In this document: piece after piece, positions 37,384-46,118 of the stretch
Position numbering within the stretch: the first letter of the stretch is position 1
How the letters are laid out: every line of letters begins with the position of its first letter
Source: Bacteroidaceae bacterium
Lineage (GTDB): Bacteria; Bacteroidota; Bacteroidia; Bacteroidales; Bacteroidaceae
Direction of reading: 5' to 3'
DNA: 64,000 nucleotides
Assembly (NCBI GenBank): GCA_017461605.1
Contig: JAFTXN010000002.1
Coordinates: forward strand, 62,001-126,000
The notes under the pieces: generated by a model
The model's database searches: none
What the model was told of the DNA's origin: nothing
What the model saw: only the letters and a program-made list of their open reading frames with translations
Position numbers and translations under genes: made by a program

Positions 37384-38676
37384 TTAGTTAACCTTCCACT
37401 TCATGAACCATTGCTCGTTGAAAGTGAGGCCGATGCAAAGGCGGAAATAGTTCTCTGTAATCATGCCGGCCATCTGAGGCTCGACGCGTTCGTATTGTGC
37501 GGAGATGTTGACCACCGATCCCTTGTTGAGGAAATTGATGATGGGCAGACCGACACCCAGGCTCACGCTGTAATTGCGCGGTCCGTCACGACCATCCACC
37601 AAGGTGTAGGGCGAAGTGTAGGAGAAGCCGGCGCGATAGCGGATATAGTGTCTCCATTTTGTGCCATTGAGGTCGGGGATGTATTCGGCACCCACGGTAA
37701 GCTTGTGTCGGTCGGTGAACAGACCGGTGCGCGATACATAATCTGTACCGTCGAATACCGGTGCTTTCACGTCAGCCCATTTCTGATACGAATAGTCGGC
37801 ACCGACGCGCAGATTGTCCTTGTGTTGCCACACCAAGCCGGCACCGAAAGTGTGTGGCAGTTGGTAAGCATCACTGCAGGTCAGCGAGTCGCCGGCACTC
37901 ACCTTGTTGTTGGCAATGGTCTGTCTGTAATAGTGGGCTTTCGACTTGATGTTGTGTCCCAAGCCGTAGGTCAATCCCAAAGTCAGGCTGTTGTCTTTGT
38001 TGAGGGGCTGCACATATTGCAAACCGAAATCGGCTTTATAGGTACGCACGTCCGACTCGTATAGCAGCAATGAGGAGTTGGCACCGGCTTCGTTGAAAGC
38101 TATCGACCCCTTGTGCTCAAGATTACCCCACAGATAACCGATGTTGAATCCTGCGGAGAGACGCTTCACGGGAGCCCATCCCAAACCGATATATACCTCG
38201 TGCAATCCGCCGTTGCCGGAGTAGGTCTCTGTCTGAATGAGGTTCTCGTTTGATACAGCTTGGTTGTGCTTGATGCTATAGCCTATCGAACTGTAAGGGA
38301 GCATTCCCAAACTCATGCCCAAGCCCGGTGCCAGGCGGAAGCCGGCGGTGAGATAGTCGAACGAGGTGTTGCGAGCGTTGGTGCCGGCTGTTTCGTTCTT
38401 GAAGTTGCCGTTCTGAATGGAGAATCCGGTATCGAAGATAAATGACAGCGAGTCGATGGCGGAGTAGGACGCCGGGTTGGACGTGTTGATGTCGCGGCCG
38501 TTTCGCATACCATAAGAGAGGCCTGCCATACCCTTGTTGAAGCCTCCTGCTCCATCGTTGAGCATGCCGAAACCATAGCGTGAGTAGGGTGAGTTCGAAC
38601 CGTTGGACTGCGCAAAGAGTGCGCTTGCAAAGAGCAGAGCGCAGAGCAGAGAAACGAGTTTGCTGTATCTGATCAT
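37384..38676 (-). CDS. outer-membrane beta-barrel protein
   Basis: A 430-residue protein with a signal peptide (MIRYSKLVSLLCALLFASAL, cleavage at LFAQS) if started at 38676. The ATG at 38724 overlaps the coaX stop as ATGA and would add 16 residues, so coupled initiation there is also possible. The mature part is repetitive amphipathic strands with aromatic girdles, starting SPYSRYGFGMLNDG and ending in a strand FRLCIGLTFNEQWFMKWKVN. It is of the uncharacterised FadL/OmpP1-like Bacteroidetes barrel class. It lies between coaX and lptC. Confidence 0.78.
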   Translation of the reverse strand: MIRYSKLVSLLCALLFASALFAQSNGSNSPYSRYGFGMLNDGAGGFNKGMAGLSYGMRNGRDINTSNPASYSAIDSLSFIFDTGFSIQNGNFKNETAGTNARNTSFDYLTAGFRLAPGLGMSLGMLPYSSIGYSIKHNQAVSNENLIQTETYSGNGGLHEVYIGLGWAPVKRLSAGFNIGYLWGNLEHKGSIAFNEAGANSSLLLYESDVRTYKADFGLQYVQPLNKDNSLTLGLTYGLGHNIKSKAHYYRQTIANNKVSAGDSLTCSDAYQLPHTFGAGLVWQHKDNLRVGADYSYQKWADVKAPVFDGTDYVSRTGLFTDRHKLTVGAEYIPDLNGTKWRHYIRYRAGFSYTSPYTLVDGRDGPRNYSVSLGVGLPIINFLNKGSVVNISAQYERVEPQMAGMITENYFRLCIGLTFNEQWFMKWKVN

Positions 38677-38720
38677 AGGGATTGTGATTAGGTGTTTGGG
38701 TATAGGAATAATCCGCTGCT

Positions 38721-39449
38721 TCATTCCTCTCGGTGATGGCGCAGCAGGACATCCAAGCCCAAGGATACGAGATTGGGCTGTGCAAAGATGCGATTTTTTA
38801 GCCGTTCAGGGAAACGGAAAGGGCTTCCTCCCGTTAAAAAAATCAAAAGTTGGGGATAAATGTCGATAAACTCGTTGATGAAACCCTCCATTTCGTGCTG
38901 TACGCCTCTCACCACACCGGTGCGGATGGCCGATGCCGTGTCGGTGCCCCATGATGGTATTTCGCCATCGGTGTCCAGTTGTGGCAAGTGAGCCGTTTGC
39001 TCGTTGAGGGCGCGAAAGCGCATCGTGATGCCCGGTGAAATGTTGCCGCCGAGAAAGATCCCGTCGCTCGACACCAAGTCGTAGGTGATGCAAGTGCCGG
39101 CATCGATGACCAGCAAGTCGGTGCGAGGCTTCAGTGTGGCTGCAGCCACAGCCGCAGCCCATCGGTCGGCTCCCAGGGTGCTCTTGCCGCAATAGGCATT
39201 TTGCAACGGACCGGGTGTGTTTCCGTCGATGCGCATCACGAAGGGTATGTGCTCTCTCAGCATGGCATCAAGGTGTTCGGGCTCTTGTCCGACGCAGGCC
39301 ACGGCACAAGCTTCGATGGGATAGGTGCGACAGATGTCTGTCACGGTGTGCTCAAGGCTTGTGCCCTCGTCGGTGGCAAGGAGGCATTTCCCGTGGTCGA
39401 AGACACAGAGCTTGGTGCGTGTGTTGCCGATGTCGATGGTGAGGTTCAT
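38721..39449 (-). CDS. coaX: type III pantothenate kinase
   Basis: A 242-residue kinase of the ASKHA fold. The phosphate-1 motif is TIDIGNTRTK (Asp6), the conserved GADR lies in STLGADRWAA, and the second phosphate-binding stretch is VIDAGTCITYDLV. It makes 4'-phosphopantothenate, the first step of coenzyme A synthesis. CoaX replaces the type I enzyme in this lineage. It is fourth of six in the operon, 36 bases after the methyltransferase. Confidence 0.93.
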   Translation of the reverse strand: MNLTIDIGNTRTKLCVFDHGKCLLATDEGTSLEHTVTDICRTYPIEACAVACVGQEPEHLDAMLREHIPFVMRIDGNTPGPLQNAYCGKSTLGADRWAAAVAAATLKPRTDLLVIDAGTCITYDLVSSDGIFLGGNISPGITMRFRALNEQTAHLPQLDTDGEIPSWGTDTASAIRTGVVRGVQHEMEGFINEFIDIYPQLLIFLTGGSPFRFPERLKNRIFAQPNLVSLGLDVLLRHHREE

Positions 39450-39485
39450 GGGAGTGAGAGATGTGTTGAGGAACTTATGATACCA

Positions 39486-40196
39486 TTATCTGTAGATGGC
39501 GAAAATAGCCGGAATTTTAGCCAAGTCGGGCAAGCGGGTCTGCTTCCATTCGCGGACAGTCTTCGTACAGACGTATTCCTGCTCGGTGGTGAGTCCGGCT
39601 GCGATGCACAGACGTGTGGTGGGTTGGCAGGCGTTCAGAATATCGGCTATGATGCGGGCATTGCGATAGGGCGTTTCGATGAAAAGTTGTGTTTGATGCT
39701 CGGCCGCACTGCGTGCTTCCAGTTGTTTCAGGCGTTTGCTTCGGGCGTTGTTGTCGATGGGCAGATAACCATGGAAGGCAAAGCTCTGTCCGTTGAATCC
39801 CGATGCCATTACCGCCAGAAGTATGGAGGAAGGGCCGACCAACGGGACGACGCGCAGTCCTTCGCGTTGGGCAATGGCCACAATGTCTGCCCCCGGATCG
39901 GCGATGGCCGGACAGCCTGCTTCACTGATTACGCCCACGCTTTCTCCCTTGCGCAGAGGCTCCAGGTAGCGGCTGAAGAGAGCGGCATCGGCATGCTTTC
40001 CCATGGGATGGAATGTGAGGCTGTCGATGTCGATGCTACGTTCCACAGCCTTGAGGAAGCGGCGTGCTGTGCGCACTTCTTCCACGATGAAATGGCGTAT
40101 GGAGAGGATCACTTCGCGGTTGTGTGCCGGTAGCACCTTTTCGATGGGGGTGTCGCCCAAGGTGACGGGGATGAGATAGAGGGCCGGAGTGTTCAT
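39486..40196 (-). CDS. RsmI-family SAM-dependent methyltransferase
   Basis: A 236-residue tetrapyrrole-methylase-fold protein starting at MNTPALYLIPV (40196). The N-terminal LIPVTLGDTP replaces the canonical VATPIGN of RsmI; SEAGCPAIADPGADIV and VGPSSILLAVMASGFNGQSFAFHGYLP are conserved SAM-site segments. RsmI 2'-O-methylates C1402 of 16S rRNA, but this shorter Bacteroidetes form, lacking the C-terminal extension, may have another target. It is third in the mtaB operon, 16 bases after the glycosyltransferase. Confidence 0.85.
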   Translation of the reverse strand: MNTPALYLIPVTLGDTPIEKVLPAHNREVILSIRHFIVEEVRTARRFLKAVERSIDIDSLTFHPMGKHADAALFSRYLEPLRKGESVGVISEAGCPAIADPGADIVAIAQREGLRVVPLVGPSSILLAVMASGFNGQSFAFHGYLPIDNNARSKRLKQLEARSAAEHQTQLFIETPYRNARIIADILNACQPTTRLCIAAGLTTEQEYVCTKTVREWKQTRLPDLAKIPAIFAIYR

Positions 40197-40212
40197 GTGT
40201 GAGGAGGAGGAT

Positions 40213-41232
40213 TTAAGGATGCAATCGGGTGAAAGTCTTTTTGCCCTTGATGTGATACTGCCACAGCAAGCTCTTTTGCATGATTTCCGGAATGGGATTT
40301 CCGGTGGCTTTGTGCAGATTTTCCTGTCGGGCGGCGGTGTAATTGTTGCGTATCCGGTTGAACTCACGACGAGCTTGCACCACGGCGCGAGCATTGCCCG
40401 TTTCGCCGGAAAGGAGGAATTTCAGCGCTGCGACATAGTCCAGGGCGCGGCGTGTGCGCATCACCGGACGCAGGTCGGCCTCGGGCAGGTTCTTGTAGAG
40501 CATGAGCAGATTGTTGCGGAAGTTGAGGAAAGTCTTTCGCGGATTGTCCTTGTTGAGCGTGGCACCTCCGACGTGGAAAACGTGGCTTGTGGGGATGCAC
40601 ACGATGCCTCTGCCGCGTGCGCGAAGCCGCCAGCACAGGTCAATCTCCTCCATGTGTGCAAAGAAAGTGCCATCCAGTCCGCCCACTTCGTGCCAGTCGT
40701 TGCTGCGAATCATCAGGGCAGCTCCGGTGGCCCATAACACAGGCCATACGTTGTTGTCGTATTGTCCGTGGTCTGTCTCGATGTCGCTGAAGATGCGTCC
40801 TCGACAATAAGGATAGCCGTAGCGGTCCAGATAACCACCGGCACCACCGGCGTACTCGAATTTTTGCTTTTCTTTCCAGTCGAGGAGTTTGGGCTGACAA
40901 GCAGCCACCTCGGGGTGGGCATCCATGTAAGAACGTAGCGGTTGCAACCAGCCGGCTGTCACCTCGACGTCGGAATTCAGCAGCAGATAGTAGTCGGCTT
41001 CGACCTGCGACAATGCGCGGTTGTATCCCTCGGCAAAACCGTAGTTTTCGGGCAGCGGCAACCAACTGACGGAGGGAAATTCGGCTACAGCAGCCTCGGA
41101 GTCGTCGGTAGAGCCATTGTCTGCCACGATGACGCTTGTCTGGTCGTCGGCATGGGCTACGACCGAGGGCAGAAAGCGGCGTAGCATTTCTGCTCCGTTC
41201 CAGTTGAGTATGACGATAGCAATGGAGGACAT
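40213..41232 (-). CDS. family 2 glycosyltransferase
   Basis: A 339-residue GT-A enzyme starting MSSIAIVILNWNGAEML (41232). A nucleotide-sugar-binding strand has VIVADNGSTDDSEAAV, then LLLNSDVEVT with the metal-binding DxD-like site, and DGTFFAHMEEIDLCWRLRAR, typical of rhamnosyl- or galactofuranosyl-type GT2 enzymes. No membrane spans are obvious. It probably adds a sugar to a surface polysaccharide or lipid; the acceptor is unknown. It lies 10 bases after mtaB. Confidence 0.88.
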   Translation of the reverse strand: MSSIAIVILNWNGAEMLRRFLPSVVAHADDQTSVIVADNGSTDDSEAAVAEFPSVSWLPLPENYGFAEGYNRALSQVEADYYLLLNSDVEVTAGWLQPLRSYMDAHPEVAACQPKLLDWKEKQKFEYAGGAGGYLDRYGYPYCRGRIFSDIETDHGQYDNNVWPVLWATGAALMIRSNDWHEVGGLDGTFFAHMEEIDLCWRLRARGRGIVCIPTSHVFHVGGATLNKDNPRKTFLNFRNNLLMLYKNLPEADLRPVMRTRRALDYVAALKFLLSGETGNARAVVQARREFNRIRNNYTAARQENLHKATGNPIPEIMQKSLLWQYHIKGKKTFTRLHP

Positions 41233-41242
41233 ATCTGAAAGG

Positions 41243-42649
41243 TTATAAGGAAGCCATGAGGGCTTCTGCGTTTTCTGAAAAATCACCCAAAAGCACTTGG
41301 GTCAGTGTGTTGTCGGCTGCGGACAGTGTGGATGGCAGTTCCACACGGATGTAGTTGTCGGTGAATCCATGGAGCGGATGTCCGGGCTTGGCATGTTCCC
41401 ACAGCACGGTGCGTTGCTGTCCGATGAAGCGTGCGTAGAAGGCCTTGCGCTTCTGCTCGGAGAGTTCGATCAATCTGCGACTGCGTTCCGACTTCTCTTG
41501 CGGAGAAACGCAGTGGGGAATTTCGAGAGCCTTTGTGCCGGGGCGCTCGGAATAGGAAAAGACGTGGAGTTGCGAAATGTCCAAGCCGGCAATGAAATCG
41601 TAGGCTTCGGCAAAACATTCCTCCGTCTCGCCGCGTGTGCCCACGATGACATCCACACCGATGAAGGCATCGGGCATGGCTTGGCGCACTTTGCGTATCT
41701 TTTCGGCAAAAGTCGCCGTGTCGTATCTGCGGTGCATGAGCTTCAGCACCGTGTCGCTACCGCTCTGCAGGGGGATGTGAAAGTGAGGCATGAAGGCCCT
41801 TGACCGGGCGCAGAAGTCGATGATTTCGTCGGTCAGCAGGTTGGGCTCGATGGATGAGATGCGGTAACGCTCGATGCCTTGCACGGCATCTAAGGCCTGC
41901 ACGAGGTCAAAGAAGGTCTCCCCCGTGGAGCGTCCGAAGTCGCCGATGTTCACTCCGGTGATAACAATCTCCTTTCCCCCCTCTGCAGCCACAGCTTCAG
42001 CCTGTTGCACCAGCGAAGCAATGGAGCCGTTGCGGCTCTTGCCGCGTGCCATGGGGATGGTGCAGTAGGTGCAGTAATAATTGCATCCGTCTTGCACCTT
42101 GAGGAAGTAGCGCGTGCGGTCGCCCCGTGAGCAGGAGGGCACGAAAGTGGAAATCTCGCGCGTGGGTACGGCCACGGCTTTGTGGCACGATTCACCCTCG
42201 GCCAAAGCTGTACGTTGGCTCAGTCCCTCGGCCAAATAGCGTACCACCTCCCCTTTCTGCTCCATGCCGAGCACCAGGTCCACTCCCGGGATTTGCGCAA
42301 TCGTCTCCGATTTCAACTGAGCATAGCAGCCCATCACCAGCACAAAGGCTCCGGGATGTTCGCGTGTGAAGCGGTGGATGGCTTGTCGGCACTTGCTGTC
42401 GGCCACATCGGTGACGGAACACGTGTTTACGATGCAGATGTCGGCACATTCGCCTTTAGCCGCAGGGAGTACGCCATGCCTTTGCAGAATGTCGCGCAAG
42501 GTGGACGTCTCTGCGAAGTTGAGCTTGCATCCCAAAGTGTGGAATGCCGCGCGCTTATTATATAATATTGTATAGGGCGCTTCGATTTCGATTTTCGAAC
42601 AGCTCGAATTCCGCGAATGCGCTGCAAGTGTTGATGTGTCAGTCTTCAT
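41243..42649 (-). CDS. mtaB: tRNA t6A37 methylthiotransferase MtaB
   Basis: A 468-residue radical-SAM enzyme. The N-terminal MTTase domain (TLGCKLNFAE, NTCSVTDVAD, GCYAQ) gives three cysteines for one cluster; the radical-SAM motif is CNYYCTYCTIP (C-X3-C-X2-C), and a TRAM domain ends the protein. It converts t6A to ms2t6A in tRNA. The start at 42649 is chosen because the repeat promoter lies just upstream; the longer frame to 42760 would start within the repeats. About 40 residues before the first cysteine motif are an unusual extension. First gene of a six-gene operon. Confidence 0.92.
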   Translation of the reverse strand: MKTDTSTLAAHSRNSSCSKIEIEAPYTILYNKRAAFHTLGCKLNFAETSTLRDILQRHGVLPAAKGECADICIVNTCSVTDVADSKCRQAIHRFTREHPGAFVLVMGCYAQLKSETIAQIPGVDLVLGMEQKGEVVRYLAEGLSQRTALAEGESCHKAVAVPTREISTFVPSCSRGDRTRYFLKVQDGCNYYCTYCTIPMARGKSRNGSIASLVQQAEAVAAEGGKEIVITGVNIGDFGRSTGETFFDLVQALDAVQGIERYRISSIEPNLLTDEIIDFCARSRAFMPHFHIPLQSGSDTVLKLMHRRYDTATFAEKIRKVRQAMPDAFIGVDVIVGTRGETEECFAEAYDFIAGLDISQLHVFSYSERPGTKALEIPHCVSPQEKSERSRRLIELSEQKRKAFYARFIGQQRTVLWEHAKPGHPLHGFTDNYIRVELPSTLSAADNTLTQVLLGDFSENAEALMASL

Positions 42650-42686
42650 ACGTTTCGTCGTTGTCTGTGGCTTCGCACATTTGCCT

Positions 42687-42935
42687 GCAAAGTTAGTGCA
42701 AGGCGAGTGGAAAACGTGAAAATGAAGATATGAATTTTCAAAAGTTTTCCCGAGCCGCAACCGAACTTCTCAAAAGTTAGTGCAAGGCGAGTGGAAAACG
42801 TGAAAATGAAGATATGAATTTTCAAAAGTTTTCCCGAGCCGCTGCCTAAGTTGGGCGCAGCCAAAGTCGCAAGGCGTTTAGAAATTTCTACAAGCACTGC
42901 AGAATTTTCTAAACGCCTTGCAGATTTTTGTTCCT
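42687..42935 (-). repeat. promoter-hairpin repeat, locus R8, with distal long palindrome
   Basis: Two units with identical arms (GGAAAACGTGAAAATG... / ...AATTTTCAAAAGTTTTCC, plus reading) and CCCGAGCCGC cores, then a degenerate CAAAGTCGCAAGG joined to the nested palindrome 42862-42935 (arms AAGGCGTTTAG / CTAAACGCCTT), the relative of 7744-7815. Confidence 0.85.
42688..42695 (-). promoter_or_regulatory. mtaB: -7 box of the mtaB operon
   Basis: Minus-strand TAACTTTG, 38 bases before the start at 42649; the -33 position reads TTCACG, not TTTG. Confidence 0.7.
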
Positions 42936-43109
42936 ACCAAGTGGCCGGTATGCCATGGCTTTCATGCTTCTTTTGCGTTGCTTGGCGGAAAATCATAAGT
43001 TTACCATGGTATTTGTTACGTGGACTTGGCAATCCTTTTATTGATTTCTCGGAAAGTCTTTCCAATTGTTAAAAAACGAGCTTTTGAGTAAAAAAAAAGA
43101 GATGAACGC

Positions 43110-43139
43110 TTGCAAGAATTTGAAAAGTCCGTACCTTTG
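43110..43139 (+). promoter_or_regulatory. promoter of the small lipoprotein gene
   Basis: TTG at 43110-43112, a 19-base spacer, and TACCTTTG at 43132-43139. The leader to the ATG is about 50 bases and AT-rich, suggesting strong expression. Confidence 0.7.
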
Positions 43140-43191
43140 CACCGTTTTAATAAAGGCAATTGATTGTTTTACTTTAAAAAATTTTAAACCA

Positions 43192-43389
43192 ATGAAAAAG
43201 TTAGTTTTCATGTTCGTAGCTTTCGCAGCTATCTCTTTCGCTTCTTGCGGTAACACTACTACTAGCACTGAAGGTGCTGACAGCCTCGCTGCTGATAGCG
43301 TAGCTGATAGCCTCGTATGCGACAGCGCTGCTGCTGATAGCGCAGTTGCTGACAGCGCTGCTGCTGACACTGTAGCTCCCGAAGCTTAA
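43192..43389 (+). CDS. small acidic Ala/Asp/Ser-repeat lipoprotein
   Basis: A 65-residue protein starting MKKLVFMFVAFAAISFASC. The lipobox FASC puts the lipid on Cys19. The 46-residue mature chain is almost only Ala, Asp, Ser, Val and Thr in an imperfect ADS-type repeat (AADSVADSLVCDSAAADSAV), encoded by near-repeats of GCTGATAGCG and GCTGACAGCG. One further cysteine lies in LVCDS. It is strongly acidic and probably unstructured, tethered to a membrane. Strong-looking promoter and perfect terminator suggest abundant expression. Function unknown; a spacer or Braun-lipoprotein-like surface peptide is possible. Confidence 0.8.
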   Translation: MKKLVFMFVAFAAISFASCGNTTTSTEGADSLAADSVADSLVCDSAAADSAVADSAAADTVAPEA

Positions 43390-43413
43390 TCTACGAACAT
43401 AAGTAGAGAAACG

Positions 43414-43449
43414 GCCTGCCCGAGGGATTCCTCGTGGCAGGCTTTTTTT
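43414..43449 (+). terminator. terminator of the small lipoprotein gene
   Basis: GCCTGCC...GGCAGGC with inner GAGG/CCTC pairs and a seven-T tail. Confidence 0.92.
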
Positions 43450-43471
43450 GTGTGTTTTTCCGGGTGAAAGT

Positions 43472-43565
43472 GGTGACAGATGGAATGCACATCTGTCACC
43501 CTATCTGTCACTTTGTATTTTGCTGGCTTATAGAGTGGTATGTTGCAAAAGTGACAGAGTGACAG
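43472..43565. repeat. cluster of GTGACAG direct and inverted repeats forming two hairpins
   Basis: GGTGACAGATG pairs with CATCTGTCACC (43472-43500, 7-base loop). CTGTCACTTT (43505-43514) pairs with AAAAGTGACAG (about 43547-43557). A further AGTGACAG follows directly (43558-43565). No reading frame is convincing here. The remaining intergenic sequence to 43790 shows nothing recognisable. Confidence 0.65.
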
Positions 43566-43790
43566 AAAAAACAAGAAAAAGAAATCTGTGTGGGGGTGCA
43601 GGGTGGCTTTTTTTTGTGTGTGAAAGTGTGATTCCCCTGTCGAAAAAAGTCTGAATAAAGTTCTGAACATGTCCGGTTGTTCTCTCATTGGGCCGGATGC
43701 TTTTCCCATTTTGTTGCTTGCTATTCAAAAGGGTGAGAAGAATGCCTCAAAAGGTTCGGAGAGGGCCGCGACCATCTGTTTCCTTAGGTG

Positions 43791-43798
43791 TAATTTTG
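43791..43798 (+). promoter_or_regulatory. -7 box of the 43941 operon
   Basis: TAATTTTG fits TAnnTTTG; no TTTG at the -33 distance. Leader of about 135 bases. Confidence 0.45.
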
Positions 43799-43940
43799 CA
43801 AAAAATAGTTTAGCACGTCTTCATGATTAGTAGGAATGCGAAACATGCGGGTGTGCAAACTTTCTGAGGTTTAGCAAAATGAAACAAGAGGAAGCCGAAA
43901 ATCTTTGGAAAGAGTAGGCATAAATAAATTACGATGCAAA

Positions 43941-46091
43941 ATGAGAAAATCGTATTTGGCACTTTTCGTGCTGTTGTTAGTGTTGCCTTTGAGTGTATTC
44001 GCACAAAGCGCAGATATGAAGCGCTTGGGCTTGAAAGGCGTAGTTCAGAAAGTAAATCTGAAGTCTAGTAGTGCTTTCCCATCGGAAACTATTTATGAAT
44101 TTGATGAGAATGGGAAATTCACAACGTTCTGTTATCCTCTTGAGGATGTGCGTCATTATAAAAAGATGAAAGTGACGTCTATTACTAAGACTACGATTAA
44201 GGGTAAGCTTCAGGATTATTCAGGAGATTATACCATTCCCATTACAATCACCTTTTCTAATGGTAAGATAAAGAAGAGTGTGACCAAAAATGGCAGTACT
44301 ACCATTACCCGCACTTACCAGTATAACTCTGAAGGAGAAGTGAGACGCATAGACAAAACAACAGTATATGAAACAACCGTAACAGTAGGTTATGAAGGCG
44401 GATATTCCGGTTTGGATGAGTATCAGAGAAGCTTGAATGACCTGGCCAATTCAGATCCCACATCTCTAAGACGTAATTACAACAGAGCCATGAGAGCGGC
44501 CGGCAATGTGCGCGTCGGTGTGCGCGAAAAGAAGAAAAAGATAAAGGAGACCAAGACATACTTCGAAGAATTTGATGATTATCAATATGATGAGCTTGGA
44601 AACTGGGTTAGCTGTAAGTATTATCAGCAGGTGTCCGAGAATTATAGTAATAGAAGTTATGAGGGTCAACTCTATCGCACAATTTACTATGACGAGGCTT
44701 ACTTTAGCAAGCTTTGCTGGGAAAAGGTGAAAGCAACCGGTGATTATTGGGTAATCGAGGCTTTCGCGCAGAACGACCGATATACAGACGAGTACCGACA
44801 GATTGCAAAAGACTATTGGAATGCCGGAATCGTGAACGAGGTGAAGAATGCTTATGGCAATGCACTCGACTCGCTCTGCCGTATCTCTCAGAGTCCCATC
44901 ATCACGCAGGATAACAAAGAAGTATTGGAGAACGACGCTCGTGTAATGGCTTGGGACAACTATGTGATGCCCGAACGCGACTATGCTAAGGTGGCAGCAA
45001 TGACAAATGCTACTCTTCAGGGTTGGGGCATTTTCAACAATGAATACCAAAACCGCATCGTAGAGCGCAGTCAGCAGTTGCGCAACGACTCTGTGGCTTA
45101 CCTCAACAACAAAGCACGTGCCGAGTATGACAACGCGCAATATGCCGAAGCAATCAACACCACTGCCGTAACGCTGGGTATTCTTCCCGAAGATGCCACA
45201 GCTATTGAACTTTCGCAGGATAGCTACTATCAATACATCCTGCAGGGCCTTGCTGCCGCAACTCCCGATGTCGCTTCCACTATGGACACTTATTTGGAAC
45301 TTTATCCGCAAGGCAAGTACCAAACTCAGGTGGAAGATGAGCGTGTGAAGTATCACTTGGCTGCACTCCCCGAGAATTTGAGCACTTATAGTTACATCCG
45401 AACATTGCCGGTGAACGATGCAGCTTTGGCCAAACGCGTGAAGAAAGAGACCAAGCGTGCCGAATTTAAGCTGAACAAAGGAAAACTGGTAGCATTTGGT
45501 ATCGGTGTGAATGGTGAGGCCGGTAAGGATATGTTTGGCGGATTTGGTGAAATTGGTCTTCGTGTGGGTTATCTTGCCAACTGGGTGAACCTCTATGTGG
45601 GTGGCCGATTCGGTTGGATGAGCAGCATGGCTGCATTGATGGGCAAGGATAAGGCAAAAGAAACCGTCAATGGCGGCCACTTCGAAATGCTCCGTGCTTC
45701 TGTTCCGGTGCAGGTACGCCTGAATTTTGCCAAGAGTTATACCCATGCGTGGTATTTGGGCGTAGGTGCCGACCTGAATTTCAACCTGAAATCAAAGGTG
45801 AAGATGTCCGGATTTACCTCAGAGACCATGGACACCCCGCTTACGAGTGGCAAGTACACCTTTGCTGATGACAAGCTCGTCAACGGATTTACTTGTTCAC
45901 CGCGTGTAAGTCTCGGTATTACAGGAAAGCGTTGGAACTTTGAAGTCTATGGCCTCTACGACCTGAAGGAGACCTTCGATATGGACTATCTGCAGGAGAT
46001 GCACATCGACAACATGGTGCACCCCGAGATTTTCCAAAATCAAACGGACAACAAGATACGCTTCGGAGCAGCCTTGCGAGTATTTTTCTAA
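43941..46091 (+). CDS. large outer-membrane protein with C-terminal beta-barrel, unknown function
   Basis: A 716-residue protein starting MRKSYLALFVLLLVLPLSVF (43941), a signal peptide cleaved near VFAQS. Residues ~35-250 carry Rhs-like YEFDENGKFT and YQYDELGNWVSCKYY strand motifs, as in wall or toxin-associated repeat proteins. The middle is helical and TPR-like (ARAEYDNAQYAEAINTTAVT). The last ~200 residues alternate aromatic strands and end RVFF, a C-terminal Phe typical of outer-membrane barrels. It leads a three-gene operon. Function is not known. Confidence 0.72.
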   Translation: MRKSYLALFVLLLVLPLSVFAQSADMKRLGLKGVVQKVNLKSSSAFPSETIYEFDENGKFTTFCYPLEDVRHYKKMKVTSITKTTIKGKLQDYSGDYTIPITITFSNGKIKKSVTKNGSTTITRTYQYNSEGEVRRIDKTTVYETTVTVGYEGGYSGLDEYQRSLNDLANSDPTSLRRNYNRAMRAAGNVRVGVREKKKKIKETKTYFEEFDDYQYDELGNWVSCKYYQQVSENYSNRSYEGQLYRTIYYDEAYFSKLCWEKVKATGDYWVIEAFAQNDRYTDEYRQIAKDYWNAGIVNEVKNAYGNALDSLCRISQSPIITQDNKEVLENDARVMAWDNYVMPERDYAKVAAMTNATLQGWGIFNNEYQNRIVERSQQLRNDSVAYLNNKARAEYDNAQYAEAINTTAVTLGILPEDATAIELSQDSYYQYILQGLAAATPDVASTMDTYLELYPQGKYQTQVEDERVKYHLAALPENLSTYSYIRTLPVNDAALAKRVKKETKRAEFKLNKGKLVAFGIGVNGEAGKDMFGGFGEIGLRVGYLANWVNLYVGGRFGWMSSMAALMGKDKAKETVNGGHFEMLRASVPVQVRLNFAKSYTHAWYLGVGADLNFNLKSKVKMSGFTSETMDTPLTSGKYTFADDKLVNGFTCSPRVSLGITGKRWNFEVYGLYDLKETFDMDYLQEMHIDNMVHPEIFQNQTDNKIRFGAALRVFF

Positions 46092-46118
46092 TGTCTAACC
46101 ATTAACGAAACAATCAAA

